Positions 7,454 through 16,472 of a stretch of 64,000 nucleotides of DNA are shown here, piece by piece. The number at the start of each line of letters is the position of its first letter. Position 1 is the stretch's first letter. Below the pieces are notes generated by a model that saw only the letters and a program-made list of their open reading frames with translations, made no database searches and had not been told where the DNA came from. Position numbers and translations under genes: made by a program. Source of the DNA: Alcaligenes faecalis (GTDB lineage: Bacteria > Pseudomonadota > Gammaproteobacteria > Burkholderiales > Burkholderiaceae_B); contig NZ_CP031012.1 in assembly GCF_009497775.1 (NCBI RefSeq), positions 1,302,001-1,366,000 of the forward strand, in the 5' to 3' direction.

Positions 7454-9161
7454 CCAGATCCTTGTAGTAGTTCAAGCTGTTGCTGTAGCCAGGGCGTGAG
7501 GCCAGACCTTCAAAGTCCTCTACACCGTTGCGTTTGGCATATTGCTCGTACTCGGCAATCAGCTCTTTGAGCTTTTCAGGATGTTTTTCGGACAGATCGT
7601 TCAGCTCGGAGCGGTCTTCGACCACATTGAACAATTCCCAGCGGTCTTTACCCCAGGGGGCATTGGCGTAGACGATTTTCCAGTCACCCAGGCGCATGGC
7701 GCGGCGGCCATTCAGCTCCCAGCCTTGGCGGAAGGTTTCATGTACCTGATCGCTGCGACCGGTCAGCACATCCACCATGGAATTGCCTTGCATGGGGATG
7801 ACCTGGCGGCCACGGTATTCGCCCTTGGGTTGCTCGATCTGAGCCAGGGCCAGAATCGTGGGGGCGATGTCGGTTACGTGGGCCGGAGCGCGCACGAACT
7901 CGCCCTGACGCTTGCCACCGGGTATGCGCATGATACTGGGCACCGAGATACCACCTTCATACATAAAGGCCTTGTACAGATTGAAGGGCGTGGAGCCAAC
8001 TTGGGCCCAGCCTGGACCGTACTCAACAAAGGAACCGGGGCGGCCTGTGTTTTCGTAGCTATTGTCGCGATGGTTGTGGGCCCAGGCGCGGGTTTCGCCT
8101 TCATCCAGCACGGTATTGCCGTCGGCACCGTTGTCGGACATGAAGATCACGACGGTGTTGTCGTATTGGCCGGTTTGTTTCAGGTGGTCGATCACGCGGC
8201 CGATCTGTGCGTCCATGGCTTCCACCATCGCGGCGTAAACAGCCATACGCTTGCTTTCGACACGTTGCTGTTCAGGGCTCAGCTCTTTCCAGCGTGGCCA
8301 GGCAGGATTGCCCACATAGCCTTGCATGTCCTGGGGCACCAGACCCAGTTTTTTCATGCGTTCCAGACGCTGTTCACGCAGCACGTCATAGCCTACGTCG
8401 TAGCGGCCTTCATATTTGCGTATGTATTCGTCGGGGGCGTGCAAGGGCCAATGCGGCGCGGTAAAGGCCAGGTAGGCGAAGAAAGGCTGATCCTTGCGCT
8501 TGTCGGCGTCTATATAAGACATCAGGCGCGAGGCAAAGAACTCGCTGGAGTAGAAGTCCTTGGGTAGTTGCACTTCCTTGCCGTTTTCACGGTACAGGGC
8601 AACCGGGGCTTTATTGGCATCAAACGTGATGATGCCGCTTTGGTCAAAATGGCTGGCACCACCGTGCATCAAAGCGTAGGACTGGTCAAAGCCACGATTG
8701 GGCGGGGCAACTTCCTCTTTCACGCCCAGGTGCCACTTGCCCGCCATATAGGTACGGTAGCCATTGTCTTGCAGGACCAGTGGAAAGGGCAGGGCCCGGT
8801 CACTTAGAAAGCCTTCGTAGCCGGGCAGGGCACGCTGCTGGGGCGTCATCAGCTCGGCCATGCCACCAAAGCCGACCTGGTGGTTGTCTGCGCCGGACAT
8901 CAGCATGGCGCGGGTTGGGGAGCAGAAGGGCGAGGCGTAAAAGTCGGTCAGGGCTACGCCGTCTTTGACCAGGGCGTCCAGGTTGGGGGTGGAAATTTCC
9001 CCGCCAAACGCGCCAATGTCTGAATATCCCAGATCATCGGCCACGATCAGCAAAATATTGGGGCGTTTTGTCTCTGTGGCTGCGTGACTGTTGAGCGTGC
9101 AGGCGGCCAAAGCCAGGCCCAGCAAGCTGCGCAGTAAATAGCTATTTTTAGTGCGTCGCAT
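7440..9161 (-). CDS. Arylsulfatase (type I, Cys-type), putative lipoprotein
   Basis: This 573-residue alkaline-phosphatase-superfamily sulfatase hydrolyses sulfate esters. The signature CSPTR begins at C80, the cysteine to be converted to formylglycine; the metal-binding DD is at 42-43, a spacing of 38 residues as in the Pseudomonas aeruginosa arylsulfatase AtsA. MSDNGADG is a further metal-site motif. The N-terminus has a signal with lipobox LAAC (C21), suggesting a lipid-anchored periplasmic or surface enzyme. ATG 9161 is chosen; an in-frame TTG at 9176 would add five residues. It is followed, with overlap, by its FGE. Natural substrate unknown. Confidence 0.92.
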   Translation of the reverse strand: MRRTKNSYLLRSLLGLALAACTLNSHAATETKRPNILLIVADDLGYSDIGAFGGEISTPNLDALVKDGVALTDFYASPFCSPTRAMLMSGADNHQVGFGGMAELMTPQQRALPGYEGFLSDRALPFPLVLQDNGYRTYMAGKWHLGVKEEVAPPNRGFDQSYALMHGGASHFDQSGIITFDANKAPVALYRENGKEVQLPKDFYSSEFFASRLMSYIDADKRKDQPFFAYLAFTAPHWPLHAPDEYIRKYEGRYDVGYDVLREQRLERMKKLGLVPQDMQGYVGNPAWPRWKELSPEQQRVESKRMAVYAAMVEAMDAQIGRVIDHLKQTGQYDNTVVIFMSDNGADGNTVLDEGETRAWAHNHRDNSYENTGRPGSFVEYGPGWAQVGSTPFNLYKAFMYEGGISVPSIMRIPGGKRQGEFVRAPAHVTDIAPTILALAQIEQPKGEYRGRQVIPMQGNSMVDVLTGRSDQVHETFRQGWELNGRRAMRLGDWKIVYANAPWGKDRWELFNVVEDRSELNDLSEKHPEKLKELIAEYEQYAKRNGVEDFEGLASRPGYSNSLNYYKDLDEVL

Positions 9162-9345
9162 TTTCTTGTGTCTCAATCTAGTTATGTTTGTAGGTAGTAC
9201 GGATGTGTAGACAGAGCCAGCAACAATGGCCTCACACTTTTGATCTGAGCCGCCGCTGCCAGTCTTTTAGAGGCTGGCGTGTCTCCCCCAATTCGATTGA
9301 ACACGAAGCCGCCTGGGGATTTCCAAGACTAAAAAGGTTTACTTG

Positions 9346-9362
9346 CATACCTGGAAGGTATG
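9346..9362. promoter_or_regulatory. 17-bp perfect inverted repeat, possible operator
   Basis: CATACCT-GGA-AGGTATG is a perfect 7-bp dyad about 185 bp upstream of the sulfatase start. Its size fits a dimeric HTH regulator site. No regulator gene lies adjacent; the role is inferred. Confidence 0.35.
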
Positions 9363-9510
9363 GTGGCTAATATAAGTATTGGAAATCAAGGAACTAGGCC
9401 TGTAAGCGGCGTGGGCTGTGGTTTTCCCTGATAAGTCCACAAAACGCTCTGAATGGAGCCTGTTTATTTGACGTAGCCAGGCTTCTGGCATGCGTGAAGG
9501 GGGTAGCCAT

Positions 9511-9537
9511 AAAAAAAGCCCCAGCAAGTGGGGCTTT
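9511..9537 (-). terminator. Rho-independent terminator after the TM2 gene
   Basis: Read on the minus strand, AAAGCCCCACTTGCTGGGGC followed by TTTTTTT forms a GC-rich stem with a short loop and a T tract. It lies about 20 bp beyond the stop of the TM2-domain gene. Confidence 0.9.
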
Positions 9538-9554
9538 GGTGAGCAGTCTGGAAA

Positions 9555-10007
9555 TCAACGGGCCAACTTGAATTCGTCGTCACCCATAAAGGCGTAACGC
9601 AAGGCGTCGATCAGGGCCAGGAAGTAGGCCAGGGGCGACCAGATGGCAAACAGCACCAGGAATAACAAGCCCATGCCGATCTGCCCCAGGTAAAAGCGGT
9701 GCACGCCCAACCAGCCCAGGAAAATCGCCAGCACAATCGCGATCTTGCGGTGGCTGTTGGGTTTGGACATTTCATCTTTCTTGTTCTTGGAGATCCAGAT
9801 CACCAACGGGACGGTAATGATCAGGGCGATCAGCGCTTTGCCCCAATGCACGGTCAGGTAACGCTGAACTTCCTGCATCAGTTCGATGAAGTCATGGAAC
9901 AGGAATCCCAGATACGAGGAAAGGTAGCGGAAAATGGCCTCGCCAAAGGTCAGGCCCAACATCACGATCAGGAAGATGGCAATGCCCAGAATGATTTTTT
10001 GCAGCAT
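9555..10007 (-). CDS. TM2-domain membrane protein
   Basis: This 150-residue protein has an N-terminal membrane segment (residues 4-25), a second (about 55-73) and a C-terminal TM2 domain of two closely spaced helices. The hallmark FLGWLGVHRFYLGQIGMGLLF is at about 96-116. TM2 proteins are widespread and poorly understood; no reaction can be assigned. It follows glpK with a 27-bp gap on the same strand, so it may be cotranscribed with it, and it ends at a strong terminator. A link to glycerol metabolism is only positional. Confidence 0.8.
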   Translation of the reverse strand: MLQKIILGIAIFLIVMLGLTFGEAIFRYLSSYLGFLFHDFIELMQEVQRYLTVHWGKALIALIITVPLVIWISKNKKDEMSKPNSHRKIAIVLAIFLGWLGVHRFYLGQIGMGLLFLVLFAIWSPLAYFLALIDALRYAFMGDDEFKLAR

Positions 10008-10034
10008 GGTGTTTCCGTCAAAAAAACAGCAAGT

Positions 10035-11528
10035 TCAATAAGTGCGTGCCTGGCGCACGGCTTGTTCCCAACTGAGCATCAGGCTTTGGGCTTCATCGCG
10101 CGACATGGCGGGCTCGAAAACCCGATCGCATTGCCACAGCGCCGCAATTTCCGGCAGACCTGAATACAGACCGCTGCCCAGGCCCGCCAGATAGGCGGCA
10201 CCTAGCGCGGTCGTCTCAATAGTAACGGGACGCACGACAGGCAGGCCCAACAAGTCTGCTTGAAATTGCATCAGAAGATTATTGGCGCAGGCACCGCCAT
10301 CTACACGAAGTTCGTGCAAGGCCGGGCCACCGTTGGCCTGTACATCCCGATTCATGGCCTGCAGTACGGCGGCGCTTTGGTAGGCAATGCTGTCCAGAGC
10401 AGCGCGGGCGATATGGGCCATGGTGGAGGCGCGTGTCAGGCCGGTAATGGTGCCGCGGGCCTGAGCATCCCAATAGGGAGCACCCAGGCCGGTGAAGGCG
10501 GGAACCAGTCGTACGCCTTGGGCGTCGGGCACGCTGCGGGCCAGCTCTTCGACCTGGGCGCTGTGTTCCAGTGCTCCCAGACCATCGCGCAGCCATTGGA
10601 CAACCGCACCGCCAATAAAGACACTGCCTTCCAGTGCATAGGCGGGAGTGTCGCCGTGATGGGCCGCGCTGGTCGCGATCAGGCCATTATGGGATTGGGG
10701 GACTTGCGAGCCACAGTGCATCAACAGGAAGCAGCCTGTGCCATAGGTGTTTTTGGCCATGCCGGGCGTGGTGCAGGCCTGGCCGAACAGGGCGCTTTGT
10801 TGGTCGCCTGCCACACCACAAATAGGAATGGGGCTGCCCAGAATCTCGGGGCTGCAATGGCCAAACTCAGAGGCGGAGCTTTGTACCTGGGGCAAGACAC
10901 TGGCCGGGATGTTGAAAAGGGCCAGCAGTTCCTCGTCCCATTGTTGGCTATGAATGTTATAGAGCAGGGTGCGCGAGGCATTGCTGACATCAGTGGCATG
11001 GACTCTGCCGCCACTTAAATGCCAGATCAGCCAGCTATCAATGGTGCCGAAAGCCAGTTCACCGCGTTCTGCCCGTTCACGGGCACCGGGTAGGGAGTCC
11101 AGCAGCCAGCGCAGTTTGGAGGCTGAAAAGTAGGCATCAATAGGCAGGCCGGTTTTGCCGGTAATGGTGGCTTCGTGCCCTTGCTCGCGCAGTTGGGCGC
11201 AGAAGTCTTCGGCGCGTCTGTCCTGCCAGACGATGGCCTTGTGCAGGGCTTGCCCGGTTTGCCGGTCCCATAGCACCGTGGTTTCACGCTGATTGGTAAT
11301 GCCTATGGCGTGTATATCCTGGGGGCGCAGACCCGCCTGCTCAATCGTTTGTCGGGCTGTCCGAAACTGGGTGTCCAGAATTTCCTGGGGATCGTGTTCC
11401 ACCCAGTCCGTGCGCGGATAGTATTGCTGGGTTTCCTGCTGCGCCTTGGCCAGAATGCGGCCGTCTGCCGCTACCACAAGGCTGCGCGAGCTGGAGGTTC
11501 CCTGATCAAGAGCAAGTATGAATGTCAT
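10035..11528 (-). CDS. glpK: Glycerol kinase
   Basis: This 497-residue FGGY-family kinase phosphorylates glycerol to sn-glycerol 3-phosphate with ATP. Family motifs are intact: [10 protein letters not shown] at the N-terminus, [13 protein letters not shown] in the middle, and [17 protein letters not shown] near the C-terminus. The start ATG 11528 gives [15 protein letters not shown], the usual glycerol-kinase N-terminus; a longer reading adds residues without homology. It is divergent from glpD, sharing the region 11529-11727. No glpF facilitator or glpR repressor is nearby. Confidence 0.96.
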   Translation of the reverse strand: MTFILALDQGTSSSRSLVVAADGRILAKAQQETQQYYPRTDWVEHDPQEILDTQFRTARQTIEQAGLRPQDIHAIGITNQRETTVLWDRQTGQALHKAIVWQDRRAEDFCAQLREQGHEATITGKTGLPIDAYFSASKLRWLLDSLPGARERAERGELAFGTIDSWLIWHLSGGRVHATDVSNASRTLLYNIHSQQWDEELLALFNIPASVLPQVQSSASEFGHCSPEILGSPIPICGVAGDQQSALFGQACTTPGMAKNTYGTGCFLLMHCGSQVPQSHNGLIATSAAHHGDTPAYALEGSVFIGGAVVQWLRDGLGALEHSAQVEELARSVPDAQGVRLVPAFTGLGAPYWDAQARGTITGLTRASTMAHIARAALDSIAYQSAAVLQAMNRDVQANGGPALHELRVDGGACANNLLMQFQADLLGLPVVRPVTIETTALGAAYLAGLGSGLYSGLPEIAALWQCDRVFEPAMSRDEAQSLMLSWEQAVRQARTY

Positions 11529-11727
11529 GCGAATGAGGCAGTAAAAGCGGAGCAGACCACAGTGTACTGGCTCTGTGTGGCCTGTGTCCGGTAGCCGAAG
11601 GCCGCTTGATACGCAAGCAAACAAGTTTCACTGGACGGTAAAAGTTCAGGGGCTAAAATCAGGGTAAATCCCGAGCCAGTCAGCGTTTTTTCGGGTGTCT
11701 GCTAATTTCAGGTCCAAAGTTCATCTT

Positions 11728-13326
11728 ATGACTACATTAAGTTCCCCCTTATTGACCGACAGAGCCCAGATGCTGGGCGCCTTGGCGCGCACCACGCAGG
11801 TGGATATGGTCGTGGTGGGTGGTGGCGCAACCGGCCTGGGCGTGGCCCTGGATGCGGCCTTGCGTGGCTTGAGTGTGGTGGTTCTGGAAGCCTGGGACTT
11901 TGCCAAAGGCACGTCCTCGCGGGCGACCAAGCTGGTACATGGTGGGGTGCGATACCTGGCTCAGGGTAATGTCAGTCTGGTGCGTGAAGCCTTGCGCGAA
12001 CGCATGCATTTGCTCAGCAATGCGCCCCATCTGGCGCAGCGCCTGCCTTTTGTCATGCCCAGCTACAAGTGTTGGGAGACGCCGTTTTACGGGGTGGGCC
12101 TGATGGCGTATGACGGTCTGGCAGGGCGCGAGGGCTTGGGTCATACCCAGTTCCTGAGTGCGGCCAAGATCCGGCAGCTTTTGCCCGGCGCGCGACAAAG
12201 CGGCTTGAAAGGAGGGGTGAAATATTGGGATGGCCAGTTTGATGATGCCCGTCTGGCCTTGGCTCTGGCCCGTACCGCGGCCTTGAATGGCGCTTTGCTC
12301 ATTAATTACTGCCCGGTTATGGATGTGATGCACAGCGAGGGCAAGGTCTCCGGGGTGCGCTGCCAGGACAAGGAAAGCGGCCAGACCTACGAGATCCGGA
12401 GCAAGTGCGTGGTCAATGCCACGGGTGTGTGGGTGGATCAGGTTCGACAACTGGATGCGCAGGAAGCGGGGCGTGAACTGCGCCCCATGGTGTCGCCCAG
12501 TCAGGGTGTGCATTTGGTGGTGGATCAGGAGTTCCTGCCGGGTGAACACGCCTTGCTGGTGCCCCGCACCAAGGATGGCCGTGTCCTGTTTGCCGTGCCC
12601 TGGTTGGGCAAGCTGATTCTGGGGACAACCGATACTCCCCGGGACGATATTCCGCTGGAGCCGCGTCCCTTGGCCCAGGAAGTGGATTTCATTCTGAAAG
12701 AGTCCGCGAATTATCTGCAAAAAGCGCCCACGGTGCAGGATGTGCGCAGTATCTGGGTGGGTTTGCGACCATTGGTACGTCCCGCAGCCGAGTCGGCCGC
12801 AGGGCAGACGCAATCCATCAGCCGAGAACACAGTATTACGGTTAGTGCGAATGGCTTGCTGACAGTCACCGGCGGTAAATGGACGACGTATCGTGCCATG
12901 GCCGAGGACGTGCTGGAACGCTGCCAGCAGTCCGGCTTGCTGGGGCCTTTGCCGGCCTGTCGGACTCAGGAACAACGCCTGGTAGGGGCTTCTTATGTAG
13001 GCGACCGGCGTTCTTTGGGTCGTACCGCGGGTCTTGATGCGTATGGTAGCGAAGCCGATTGGGTGCAGGCCTTGCCGGGATCGGATCAGGAATTGGCACC
13101 GGGCTTGAGTGTCGCCATGGTGCGCTTTGCCTGCCGCTTTGAATATGCCCGTACCGTGGAAGACATGCTGGCGCGCCGTTCGCGTCTTCTGTTCCTGGAT
13201 GCGCGTCTGGCGCAATCGCTTGCCCCGGCTGTGGCAGCGATTATGGAAGAGGAAACGGGGCGCTCGCCCGAGCTGGAGGTCTTTCTGGAACTGGCCGAGC
13301 AATACGCCACCGTGCCTGCGCGCTAA
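11728..13326 (+). CDS. glpD: Aerobic glycerol-3-phosphate dehydrogenase
   Basis: This 532-residue FAD enzyme of the inner membrane oxidises glycerol 3-phosphate to dihydroxyacetone phosphate and passes electrons to quinone. The Rossmann FAD motif VVVGGGATGLGVALDAALRG is at residues 29-48, and GTSSRATKLVHGGVRYL is typical of GlpD. ATG 11728 is chosen; an in-frame GTG at 11695 would add 11 residues, and neither has a strong ribosome-binding site. It completes the glycerol pathway with the divergent glpK. Confidence 0.95.
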   Translation: MTTLSSPLLTDRAQMLGALARTTQVDMVVVGGGATGLGVALDAALRGLSVVVLEAWDFAKGTSSRATKLVHGGVRYLAQGNVSLVREALRERMHLLSNAPHLAQRLPFVMPSYKCWETPFYGVGLMAYDGLAGREGLGHTQFLSAAKIRQLLPGARQSGLKGGVKYWDGQFDDARLALALARTAALNGALLINYCPVMDVMHSEGKVSGVRCQDKESGQTYEIRSKCVVNATGVWVDQVRQLDAQEAGRELRPMVSPSQGVHLVVDQEFLPGEHALLVPRTKDGRVLFAVPWLGKLILGTTDTPRDDIPLEPRPLAQEVDFILKESANYLQKAPTVQDVRSIWVGLRPLVRPAAESAAGQTQSISREHSITVSANGLLTVTGGKWTTYRAMAEDVLERCQQSGLLGPLPACRTQEQRLVGASYVGDRRSLGRTAGLDAYGSEADWVQALPGSDQELAPGLSVAMVRFACRFEYARTVEDMLARRSRLLFLDARLAQSLAPAVAAIMEEETGRSPELEVFLELAEQYATVPAR

Positions 13327-13391
13327 ACGCATCACAATAAGAAAGGGCCCGTTCATGACGGACTCTTTTGCTATGTGCGCTCGATGAAATA

Positions 13392-13414
13392 GGGCCTGCT
13401 AAAAGACCAGGCCC
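13392..13414. terminator. Probable bidirectional terminator between glpD and the NlpC/P60 gene
   Basis: GGGCCTG and CAGGCCC form a 7-bp stem with a 9-base loop between two convergent genes. T tracts are weak on both sides. Confidence 0.5.
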
Positions 13415-13450
13415 GGTTCTATTCAATCCCTGAGCAGGCTTGCCGATGAA

Positions 13451-13930
13451 TCAATCAAAGAAAGTGCGAGCCGTTTCAAAGCGTTTGGAGAAATAGGGGT
13501 TATCCAGAGAGTCAATCCGCACCCGTCCGCCACTGGAGGGCGCGTTGATGAATTGTTGTTTGCCTATATAGATACCCACATGCGAGTTCGGGGTGCCCAG
13601 CGTATTGAAAAACACCAGATCGCCAGGGCGCAGCTGTGAACGGCTGACGCGACGGGACGCGCTGGCCTGATCGCTGGTACGACGTGGAATGGGGGAACTG
13701 GACTCCTGGCTGAATACATAGTGCACCAGGCCGCTGCAATCAAAGCCGGTAGACGGTTCGCGCCCGCCGTAGCGGTAGGGCGTATCCAGCAAGGTCAGGG
13801 CAGACAGGACCACGGCCGAGCGGCGCTGATCATCGACACCAATGGGTTTGCCGGCTGGCAGGCGGGAGGAGGGCGTGTGCGCACAAGCCGCCAGGATCAG
13901 TGTCAGGCACAAGGTAAGCAGACGTTGCAT
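13451..13930 (-). CDS. NlpC/P60-family lipoprotein, cell-wall endopeptidase (C40)
   Basis: This 159-residue lipoprotein has a signal ending in lipobox LAAC (C16) and a C-terminal NlpC/P60 domain. The catalytic Cys is in FDCSGLVHY, the His in SHVGIYIG, and the polar residue in the FINAP region. Such enzymes cut D-Glu-DAP type peptide bonds in peptidoglycan stems (Spr/MepS-like). The start at 13930 gives a normal lipoprotein signal; an upstream ATG at 13948 would add six residues. It stands alone, reading away from flhDC. Confidence 0.9.
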   Translation of the reverse strand: MQRLLTLCLTLILAACAHTPSSRLPAGKPIGVDDQRRSAVVLSALTLLDTPYRYGGREPSTGFDCSGLVHYVFSQESSSPIPRRTSDQASASRRVSRSQLRPGDLVFFNTLGTPNSHVGIYIGKQQFINAPSSGGRVRIDSLDNPYFSKRFETARTFFD

Positions 13931-14385
13931 AAAAGCAGCAGGAACCATGGGCTGTTACAAAACGGATAGGGGGGCGGCAGGGAAAGCCGTCACCAGAAGA
14001 TTATCCAATATTTCGCCATTTTTTAGGCAGAGCCTGAGAGGGTTCTGCGAAATATGCATTAATTAATGGCTAATGTATGCAACAAAACATAATTTTGATA
14101 CAAGCGCTTTGATCTTTGTCATGTTACATCTAGTTTATATCTACAACATTAAGTGAGCATCTGATAATATTCTGCTGTGTCTTGATACGTTTATTGCATA
14201 TATCCGACGTTTTCCATGTTTTTAGAGCATTCATAGACAATGTGTGTCGGAAGCGTCGATAATGTAAAAAATATATTCACGCAATAGATTGCAAGGCATG
14301 ATACATATTTATGTAACTTTATATATTTTAAATGTGTTTTGTTACAAGAAACTAGCTGATTAACAGTTTTACAAGGATGGCTGAC
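13931..14385. promoter_or_regulatory. Long AT-rich leader/promoter region of flhDC
   Basis: About 450 bp without a convincing gene, visibly much richer in A/T than the flanking genes, especially 14040-14375, which has many poly-T and TATA-like runs. Position directly before the flagellar master regulator suggests a heavily regulated promoter with a long 5' leader, as known for flhDC in other bacteria, possibly with nucleoid-protein binding. I could not pick a single convincing -10/-35 pair. Confidence 0.6.
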
Positions 14386-14712
14386 ATGCCCGTATCGGAA
14401 AATTCGCTGCTGAATGATATTCAGGAAGTCAATTTGTCGTACTTGTTACTCGCGCAACGCCTGCTGCGAGAGAATTTTTCGGCAGGTATGTTCCGTTTGG
14501 GCTTCGACACCGATGTGGCAGAGACCTTGTTGCGTCTGTCGCCCGCCCAATTGGTCAAGCTGGCCAGCTCCAGCTCGTTGATTTGCGGCTTTCGCTTCAA
14601 TGACTACGACCTGCTCACCACCTTGACGCAGAATGTGCTGGGAGGGGTATTGCAGCAGGCTCACTCCACCATTCTTCTGTCACAGCGCGCGACGGCAGAA
14701 CAAGTCGGTTAA
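14386..14712 (+). CDS. flhD: Flagellar master regulator subunit FlhD
   Basis: This 108-residue protein forms the FlhD4C2 complex that activates early flagellar operons. It has the characteristic [12 protein letters not shown] segment, AMFRLG-like (AGMFRLGF) and the conserved cysteine in [11 protein letters not shown] 14386 is preferred over ATG 14377 because AAGGA (14373-14377) is well spaced from it and it matches the length of E. coli FlhD's N-terminus. It is followed by flhC after a 30-bp gap. Confidence 0.93.
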   Translation: MPVSENSLLNDIQEVNLSYLLLAQRLLRENFSAGMFRLGFDTDVAETLLRLSPAQLVKLASSSSLICGFRFNDYDLLTTLTQNVLGGVLQQAHSTILLSQRATAEQVG

Positions 14713-14742
14713 ACCGGCTGCGAACTTATTACATCAAGAACT

Positions 14743-15393
14743 ATGGCTATAAAAAGCGTCGCCAAAGAAGCCCAGGAAATTGGGCTTGCTTCCGACATGA
14801 TTGAACTGGGGGCGCGCTTGCAGGTCCTGCAAGCAGAAACATCGCTAAGTTACGACCGGCTGGCCCGTTTGTACCGTGAAGTCAAAGGTTGCTCGCCACC
14901 AAAAGGCATGCTGCCTTTCTCGGTGGACTGGTTCATGACCTGGCTGCCCAATATTCATTCCAGCCTGTTCTACAGCATTTACCAGTTCATGGCCGTGCAT
15001 ACGCCTTGCGACAAAAGCCGTGCGCTGGTCGAGGCCTATCGCCTGTACCTGGAGCAGTCCTCGGCCGGGCGTCTGGAAGTGGGGCCGGACGAAGAGCCTG
15101 TGCTGAGCTTTACCCGTGCCTGGATGCTGCTGCGCTTTTTTGATAGCGGTTTGTTGCAGCTGTCCCAGTGCGAGCGTTGCAAGGGGGGCTTTGTAGCCCA
15201 TGCGCACGATCCTGAAGCGGGTTTTATTTGTGCCATTTGTCGTCCGCCACCACGGGCTGGCAAGACGCGCGCCAGCAAGGCACGTAGTACGCCTAAATCT
15301 CCTGCCAGCAAAAGTCGAAAATCAGAGCCGGTCAAGGAGCCGCAAGCCAGGGTCCCGGGGCACGTCAACATTCAGGTAGACGTGCCCATCTAG
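14743..15393 (+). CDS. flhC: Flagellar master regulator subunit FlhC
   Basis: This 216-residue DNA-contacting subunit of FlhDC has four zinc-binding cysteines at C143, C146, C163 and C166 (CERC...CAIC), equivalent to the cluster in E. coli FlhC. The last ~45 residues form a Lys/Arg/Ser/Pro-rich tail, longer than in enteric FlhC. It is cotranscribed with flhD. The complex should switch on motAB, che, flg and fli operons in this window. Confidence 0.95.
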   Translation: MAIKSVAKEAQEIGLASDMIELGARLQVLQAETSLSYDRLARLYREVKGCSPPKGMLPFSVDWFMTWLPNIHSSLFYSIYQFMAVHTPCDKSRALVEAYRLYLEQSSAGRLEVGPDEEPVLSFTRAWMLLRFFDSGLLQLSQCERCKGGFVAHAHDPEAGFICAICRPPPRAGKTRASKARSTPKSPASKSRKSEPVKEPQARVPGHVNIQVDVPI

Positions 15394-15584
15394 TTGTAGC
15401 TTTTGTCGTCAGTGTGCAGCAAAGCCGGATAGATGCTGGTTTTTGATGTGGATCTGATAAGAATCTGAACGTGTCAAGGCAACTGGAAGCGTCGATCTAG
15501 GCTGGAAAAAGGCCGTTAACGCGTCGTTTTAGCCCGGTTGCTTGCCGCCATCATTAGCAGCGTGTATTTGAAGAAGGCGTATCC

Positions 15585-16460
15585 GTGCTTATTATCCTTG
15601 GATATATCATTGTTTTCGTCTCCGTTTTCGGGAGCTTTGTGGGGCTGGGCGGGCATTTAGGTGCGTTATACCAGCCTTTTGAATTACTGCTGATTGGTGG
15701 CGCGGCCCTGGGGGCCTATTTTGCGTCCAACAGCGGCAAGTCCATCAAGCTGCTGGCTAAAGCGTTGCCGATTGCATTTCGCAGCAGTCCCTACAACAAG
15801 CAGTTGTACATGCAGTTGATGGGCATGTTGTCTGTGCTGCTGAACAAGGCACGACGCGATGGCATGATGTCCATCGAAGCGGATATCGAAAACCCTGAAC
15901 AAAGTCCCATCTTTGCCGATTACCCCAATGTGGTGAAAGATCCGGCCCTGATGAACTTTGTGTCTGACTACCTGCGTTTGATGATCAGCGGCAATATGAG
16001 CTCGTTTGAAATCGAAACGTTGATGGACCAGGACATCGAAACCCACCAGCACGAACGCAACGTGCCCGCTCGCGCCTTGCGCGAAGTGGCCGACGCCTTG
16101 CCCGCTTTCGGGATTGTGGCGGCGGTGCTGGGTGTGGTGAAAGCACTGGCCTCCGTGGACCAGCCACCTGCCGTGCTGGCTGACCTGATCTCCAAGGCCA
16201 TGGTGGGTACTTTCCTGGGTATTTTGCTGGCCTACGGTTTTGTGGCGCCTTTGGCTGCCACCATCGAGCGCCGTACCTCGGATTCGGTCAAGGTGCTAGA
16301 GTGCATCAAGGTTACCTTGCTGGCCAACCTGAATGGTTACCCACCCCAGTTGGCGGTGGAGTTTGGCCGCAAGGTGCTGTACTCCTCGGATCGCCCTTCG
16401 TTCCAGGAACTGGAAGAGCATGTACGTCAGGCCCGCTCGGGTGCTGGTCGCAAAGCCTAA
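15585..16460 (+). CDS. motA: Flagellar motor stator protein MotA
   Basis: This 291-residue inner-membrane protein forms the MotA5B2 proton channel that drives rotation. It has four membrane segments (about 2-22, 30-50, 170-190, 200-225) and the conserved loop between TM2 and TM3. The start codon is GTG (LIILGYIIVFVSVFGSF), with AAGAAGG at about 15570 as ribosome-binding site. A 190-bp gap after flhC suggests its own promoter. motB follows after 12 bp. Confidence 0.95.
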   Translation: MLIILGYIIVFVSVFGSFVGLGGHLGALYQPFELLLIGGAALGAYFASNSGKSIKLLAKALPIAFRSSPYNKQLYMQLMGMLSVLLNKARRDGMMSIEADIENPEQSPIFADYPNVVKDPALMNFVSDYLRLMISGNMSSFEIETLMDQDIETHQHERNVPARALREVADALPAFGIVAAVLGVVKALASVDQPPAVLADLISKAMVGTFLGILLAYGFVAPLAATIERRTSDSVKVLECIKVTLLANLNGYPPQLAVEFGRKVLYSSDRPSFQELEEHVRQARSGAGRKA

Positions 16461-16472
16461 GCGGATGCGTTC

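Larger units (their letters stand above)
9162..9554. other. Intergenic region upstream of the sulfatase
   Basis: About 390 bp without a convincing gene. It should hold the sulfatase promoter (leftward) and does hold a 17-bp inverted repeat (9346-9362), an imperfect hairpin GCCAGTC/GGCTGGC near 9258-9278, and the terminator of the TM2 gene (9511-9537). The short leftward reading frame 9339-9527 has no recognisable features and runs through the dyad. Confidence 0.6.

Noticed and set aside
9339..9527. Short leftward reading frame in the sulfatase-TM2 gap
   Set aside because: No ribosome-binding site or family signature, and it passes through the TM2 terminator and the 17-bp dyad.
15512..15519. 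GCCGTTAA upstream of motA as a FliA -10 box
   Set aside because: The matching -35 position (15493-15500, CGATCTAG) does not resemble TAAAGTTT, so a FliA promoter is not supported.
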